Source of the DNA: Arcuatula senhousia
Lineage: Eukaryota; Mollusca; Bivalvia; Mytilida; Mytilidae
Length of the DNA stretch: 64,000 nt
Direction of reading: 5' to 3'
Assembly (NCBI GenBank): GCA_963971305.1
Contig: OZ020303.1
Span: forward strand, 61,380,867-61,444,866
Positions 58,685 through 64,000 of this stretch are shown in pieces. Position numbers and translations under genes: made by a program. How positions within the stretch are numbered: the stretch's first letter is position 1; each line of letters opens with the position of its first letter. Under the pieces are notes generated by a model. It was not told the DNA's origin and ran no database searches. It was given only the letters and a program-made list of their open reading frames with translations.

Positions 58685-58925
58685 GATAAGAATCGTCCAA
58701 GCGGCGGGTGTGTTGTAACAAGCCGGTACTGCCTACCCTCCCGTCGGAGCATCTAAGTTCTCTCTTGTTGCAAATTGAGTTAGCATTGTTGTATTTATGT
58801 GTTTTTCTGTTGTTTGTTTCTTCGTGTTGTTATCGTTTTTGTTTTCTGGTATTGTCTTTGGCCTTTTGGACCTTTAACATTCGAATGTCCAAATGGTAAG
58901 TGCTTCCTCTTTATTCTAGAAGCAC
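58685..58925 (+). repeat. RT-element 3' region, diverged copy
   Basis: Landmarks GCGGCGGGTGTGTTGTAACA, GGTACTGCCTACCC, GGAGCATCTAAGTTCTCTCT, TTGAGTTAGCATTGTTG and GACCTTTAACATTCGAATGT match the family order. The short open frame over it is not a gene. Confidence 0.65.
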
Positions 58926-60535
58926 TCTTATAAGGTTTACCTATTATCAAATTCATTTTAAGAAAATTCGAGGGCGGCATGACACAACGTTGTGGATTTC
59001 AGACTTGAGAACAACACCGGCTGGTATATATGGAAAAAACTTATTAGTTTATAAGTTGTTTACATGACATGCATGAATAGTTATCGAAGTAGATATACCA
59101 GTAGTCCATTCTAGTACCATCTGATTTAAACAAGAACTTGTCAATGAGTTTGTGTCCACTACTTTCCAGAGAAATAGAAAAGAACCCTCCCCTAACTGTT
59201 GTGCAATATTATCTAGTTCACGCGAGATGAGACTATTTTGCGTATCCCACTCCACACGCTGAGACATTCAATTTCAAGGAAATTGGTTAGTTATAAGCGC
59301 GTGACACCTCAGTTAGATACGCACCCTCGTAAAAAACGCGCTTACATTTGTACAAATGTTGATATATCGTTTGAATAAGAAGACAAAATATACACCAAAG
59401 AGCACTAAACGTATTTTATGTTATAAAGTCTAATTTTTATTAAAATGTAATACTTTTTCATATGATTTCTTTTTTCAAATGTTTGCTAAACAAAATGCAT
59501 TTAACATGAATGTCATTATATATATTATTAATTTCCTGTGATTCATAATTCAATTAGTAATTGTTGGGTCTACATTCATTCACGTTTGACAGAGAAAAAG
59601 GTTTCACAACTTAAAGTTATGAGGTATACTGATTTTTACCACACTCTTTATATATAAGTCAAAAGGAAACTCGCAAATGCTCGTTTCCTCATTAAACAAA
59701 TATCTTACTCGATGTGATAAATACAGGTTTCACAACTATAAGCGATTTTCCTTTGACAAATATCTAACGAGTGTCGGATCATGCAAAACTCAAAATGCAA
59801 AACGACCACCATTTTCCTTTACCATCAAAATACACGGTAAGGAAGATAATTTACTGCATGACTTCAATGAAATACTTTTAATATCCACGTAAGCCTATAT
59901 TCATTACCAAAGAAGAATATTAAATAGAATGTAATGAGAAATGTAGGAAATATAAATTATATACGATCATGACAGTCGTATATGTAACTCGCTTGGGCGT
60001 CAGTGTATTTTTTTCTTCTCAACTTCCTACTCACTGTACCCGAGTCCTTGGCGGGGACCTTGCTCAGAAAGCTTCTTTGATCTATTTTTTAAGAGCACGT
60101 TCCTGACTTATTTCAAGTCTACGTACGTTGCCTCATCATTTTTAAAAGACCTTTATACAGCCATGAAAAAAAACAGGAAGAAGACATTAAAATTTTGTGT
60201 TGGATATATCTTAGATATAAAATCATAGATATAAAATTTTATGATATTTGCCTTAAAAAATATATCCTAGGCGAGAACGATTTTTTTCAGCATCCAAAGG
60301 ACTATATAACTATTTGTCACATCATGCTCCCGTTTTTGTTTTTTTTTAAACGGCATTTTTTTCTCGATCCCAATGGCCATAAAATAAGCTCAGATATAGC
60401 GCTCTAGTTAGTTGGAATCGACTTTAATTTGTATTGTGATTTTGTGATTGTGATTGAACAGTAGAAATAATACCGTGACCAGAAACACCAAGTTTGCATG
60501 GTAAATATAAATGGCAGAAAAAGGATCAGAAAATA
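58926..60535. other. Region without a firm gene; two weak coding candidates
   Basis: A minus-strand frame from ATG 59,267 reads MSQRVEWDTQNSLISRELDN followed by IAQQLGEGSFLFLW, which looks like a real N-terminus. A plus-strand frame from ATG 59,677 reads MLVSSLNKYLTRCDKYRFHN and later KRPPFSFTIKIHGKE. It follows a TATATAA box at about 59,649 by under 30 bases and meets a GTAAGC donor at 59,894. Neither family was recognised and neither is connected to further exons. Confidence 0.3.
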
Positions 60536-60536
60536 A

Positions 60537-60866
60537 AACAAAAATATAAATTTTAGAATTAAATTTAAGTTTTGTTATATAAATACTTACCATCACAAAT
60601 TTAGATAACAGGTACTAGCAGCTTCATGAACCGGAAACCAGACAAAGAAAACTGATGACCTCTAGCTTGACCGGAAATACCAGACACTAATCCCACAACT
60701 TCATCTTTTTCAATCCAGCACAGACTAGACTAAAAAGGGGATGAAGGGGAGGGGGGAGGGACCTCCGATTTGTGATGGTAAGTATTTATATAACAAAACT
60801 TAAATTTAATTCTAAAATTTATATTTTTATAGTAATAAATACCTTACCATCACAAATTTAGATAAC
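60537..60866. repeat. Long perfect inverted repeat with a third direct copy
   Basis: The arms 60,545-60,605 and 60,766-60,827 are inverted copies of about 60 bases without a difference that I can see (TTGTTATATAAATACTTACC, ATCACAAATTT). They surround a 160 bp loop rich in CCGGAAA and GACTAG words. A further CCTTACCATCACAAATTTAG copy follows at 60,841. The transcript would fold into a long hairpin. Confidence 0.85.
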
Positions 60867-63800
60867 AGAATGTGACGAAGCGCTGAATCCCCTATAGTCT
60901 ACCAAGAAACCATAGGAGGAAAAATAACTTTAGCACAGAAACTAGAGGTCCCTAAGCATAGAGGTTATCAGAATGATACAGTAAACAGTAGCATTTTCAG
61001 ACCTCAAGAAACCTGCTAGAGAATTTCTCAAAGAGAGGCCAAATAAAAAATGCGCAAGAAAAGGCGAAAGCCAAACATTAAGTGCCTAATTGAATCTTGG
61101 GGAAGAAACAACCCCTACTGATTTATAGGCTACCAATTTACAAATCCAACTAAAAATGGACTTTGCAGATAAACTTCCTGAACCTTCTAAAAAGGATCAA
61201 AACAAACTGTAGGAGCCTAGTGCCTAAAAACTGGAGTAATAAGTTTTACTAAAAAACTAGACCTCCAGAAAACAAACAGGACACTAAATCTTGGAGTGAA
61301 AAACAACCCCTACTGATTAATAGGCTCACACAACAGTAATGCAAATCCAACTAGAAATGGAATTGCAGAAATTCTTCCTGATCCATGTTACAAAAGGAAC
61401 AATTAATCTGGAAGAACCTAATGTCCTAATGCTGGAAGTCCTTCTAAAAAAGGCCTCCAGAATACAAAACAGGACACCTTCTCTAAGAAAACTGATCTGG
61501 AAAGGCTGGTAAAACAAAAGACCAGAACCTTTAAATCACAAAGCCGATATTGCTGAAAAGGCATGATCGGTAAATGGTAGCTGATAGAGAATTTATCAGC
61601 AGAAAAAAGAAGATAGAGAGAGCATGCGGTTCACTTCTTCTGCGACTAGTGGCTTAGACCAGAAGAAAGTGATACTCTCAGAAGAAATGTAAGGAGCAAA
61701 TTAAAGCCCTTAATGAAAAAACCTACCAGTAAATCCCAAGAAGGAAGAAGCTGTCTTCGCTTGGGAAAACCAATAGAAAGGAAAGAATAGAAAGCAAAGA
61801 TAAAAAACTCATCTTGCTGAAAGTCCAAGCCTCTAAGGAAATAAAAAGAACACACTTAAGCTGACCTTTAAATCCTCATAGTTGGAGAAATATCTTTCTA
61901 TACAAAAAGACAACCTCCAATTGCTCAGCAGACTTTGAGTCAATCAAACATTGACATACATCAATAAGAGAAGATTGACTACAAGAAATCAAAGAAAAAT
62001 ATAGTAGGATGTCTTGACTGATTTCACAATAAAGTGGTAACTATTTGCTGTTTAAAAAAAACCCCTCTTCAAGGGATCCCCATACAGCACATACATGTGC
62101 AGAAATTGACACACATCAAGAAGAGAAGATTGACCACTAAGAAATCAACAACAAGTCCAGCATGATGTCTTGACTGATTTCACAAGAATGTGGTAACTGG
62201 TTGCTGTTTAAGAAAACCTCTTCTTCAAGAGTTCCTAAAACAGCATACAAATGTGCTGATGCCTAACACAAATCGAGAAGAGAAAATGACCACTAGAAAT
62301 CAAAGAAATATCCAGTAGGATGTCCTGACAGATTTCACAATAATGTGGAAACTGATTGCTGGTTAAGAGAAATCTTCTTCAAGAGATCCCAGAACAGCAC
62401 ATAAAAGTGCCGAGGAGGTTCCTCTAACCCCTGAAGCACTGATCTTCCCAAAAATGAGCAAGAACATCTCTTCTCAGAAGAAATAAAGGTGATTGCAAAA
62501 AGAGGTAGTTCAGGCAAAGAAGACTGTCTTGGCCATGACAACACTACGAGAATAAGTGGAAAGCAGAAAAACTGAACATTTCTACAACATAATGCTCAGA
62601 GTAACTACTCAAAAGGTTTCTGAACCGGGACCAGAGAAACAAGGTCTCCAGTAAGAGGTTCAGACTGGTGGCAAACTGGTGAGATATCCAAATCAGGACT
62701 ATCGACCCAAAAAACTTACTAAGGCAACTCCATCTCACTGAAATAAGAGATTAAAGTTGTATCCGAAAAGTTCGCTACGTATACTGATTTCCTGAGAAAA
62801 GTCTCAAGGAAACAGGGACAGGAACTCCTTGACCAAATGCCCAAAAGCAAGAATCTCTAGGGCAAAAAGATAAAGGAAAGAAAAAGTCTACATAAATAGA
62901 GGATTCGCCAGAAAAGAAGTGTTTTCAGACGCAATCAGAAGACTTATACCTTGAATCAAAAATTACTTAATGATTCAAAGGCAAAGGAACTGTTGTCATA
63001 CCTGAAACAAGGTATGACTCTGCAGATGAGAAGCACTAGCCCAAACTATATTGCCTTCAAGAACATCTCTTTAATCTGTAAAAGAAGAGACTATGGTACT
63101 AACCTATAAAAAAGGTTAAACCTCTAAGAGCCACCAGTATAAAAAGGAAAATTAGTTAAAAGTCGAGAGGCTGTAGGCTAAAAGAAATGAAGTATCATTG
63201 GAAAAGGCAAAGAAAACGCCAGTCCAATGGTACAACATAGACAAGAGAGATCAATAATCCTATCAAAGGAAAAAAGACCAGATAGAACAAATGATACTCA
63301 TGAGGAGCTGTTTATTCAACACAGAAGAGACTGAACTTTCTCATCCAGAGGAATAAAAAGCATGAAAACTCTATTGACAAGTTTCTCTAACAAAAATTTC
63401 ACTATGACCAGAAATTAGAAAACCTATCTGGTACGGTAAATCAGGCGAAAAGAGAAAGGAATGAGCCAGTGTATGCCTTCCAGTGTAGAAAAAGAACTTT
63501 CCTTAACATGGGTAAGTCCAGAAAGGAAAGGTATCAGAAAAAACTGATAAAGAAAACAGCATACAAAATAATCTTAGAGAGCTAGAAAAGATAACTCCTG
63601 AAAGAGTACCTTTATAAACTCTCCTGTAAAAAAGAAAGAAACCATTTGTCGGAGGTAATAAACTACCATAGATCAGACAAAAGGATAGTCTTACCCCTAA
63701 TGAAACTAGAGGTTGAAAAGCAGGAAAATTCTCCTCTAGGCCCATGGGTAGAAACAGTGAGACTGAGAAAACAAAACCATTTCTATACAATCAAATTCAT

Positions 63801-64000
63801 GTGCTCATCTGAAGTGTATAACTTACATGTATCTCTTCTGAAAGTACCGTATACATGTACCAAATAAGAGACACAAAGAACACACCAAACTACTTTCTTT
63901 TGGCAAAAAAGAGGAGAGGAAATAAACAACTAAAAGAAACTCAGACAAAGAATATTGTCTGGAAACTCATGTCACTTAGACAAAGAATAAACATCTCTGA
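60867..64000. repeat. Purine-rich tract of tandem units, to window end
   Basis: The plus strand is A+G-rich. Two units of about 190 bp near 61,090-61,470 share AATCTTGG, AACAACCCCTACTGATT and TAGGCT, then AAATCCAACTA(A/G)AAATGGA. Three units of about 150 bp at 61,945-62,410 share GAGAAGATTGACCACTA, AGAAATCAA, GATGTCTTGACTGATTTCAC and GTGGTAACT. Open frames on the minus strand (61,326-61,855, 62,335-62,738, 63,503-63,790) are Phe/Leu/Ser-rich readings of the pyrimidine strand and are not accepted as genes. Identity unknown. Confidence 0.6.

Noticed and set aside
61326..63790. Several minus-strand open frames of 60-95 codons as genes
   Set aside because: Phe/Leu/Ser-rich composition follows from the pyrimidine-rich strand, no family motif is present, and the frames lie over tandem units.
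1..64000. tRNA, rRNA or snRNA genes
   Set aside because: No A-box/B-box pairs with a foldable cloverleaf or conserved rRNA/snRNA segments were recognised by eye; a covariance-model scan would be needed to be sure.

Overview
The window looks like nuclear DNA of an invertebrate, most likely a bivalve mollusc and probably mussel-like. The grounds are AT-rich sequence, short phase-matched exons in long introns with GT..AG borders, and many interspersed repeats of types familiar from bivalves. The species cannot be fixed by reading alone. Only two ordinary host genes can be defended, and they are convergent. Almost everything else is transposable elements, many nested.

Bases 1-12,600: the decayed 3' half of a LINE (1-2,928) precedes ten exons of a plus-strand malate/L-lactate dehydrogenase-family (Ldh2-type) oxidoreductase, which ends at 12,074. 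The N-terminal exon(s) lie upstream of the window. Bases 12,600-24,450: intergenic repeats, then the minus-strand gene for small-subunit ribosomal protein eS21 (RPS21). All five coding exons are present, 21,401 down to 15,886, giving 83 residues. Its introns hold a piggyBac relic, a MITE and two kinds of tandem-unit repeat. A candidate non-coding first exon with a 5'-TOP-like tract sits near 24,432.

Bases 24,634-50,476 form one nested stack. A roughly 5 kb minus-strand LINE (ORF1, endonuclease, reverse transcriptase, CCHC tail) occupies 25,203-40,719. A direct repeat of about 569 bp flanks it exactly. The LINE is split by four insertions: a 1.2 kb TIR element, a 6.5 kb block with a pogo/CENP-B-type transposase gene carrying a PHD-like tail, a 0.8 kb repeat, and a 2 kb tandem-unit repeat with a hairpin end. 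The distal flanking repeat is itself interrupted by a 9,178 bp transposon (40,933-50,110). That element has identical 44 bp terminal inverted repeats, a 6 bp target duplication (TAAATA), long AT-rich subterminal arrays and a decayed, intron-containing integrase-type transposase.

Bases 47,300-58,900 carry at least six partial copies of one reverse-transcribing element or its 3' tail. In one, a 38 bp unit has grown into a minisatellite of about 2.2 kb. Bases 58,900-64,000 hold no gene I recognise, but include a 60 bp inverted repeat and a purine-rich tandem-repeat tract that runs to the window end.

The most unusual observations are the 569 bp LINE-flanking duplication, the shared termini of two transposons that carry unrelated transposases, and a repeat family whose units contain perfect estrogen-response-element palindromes.
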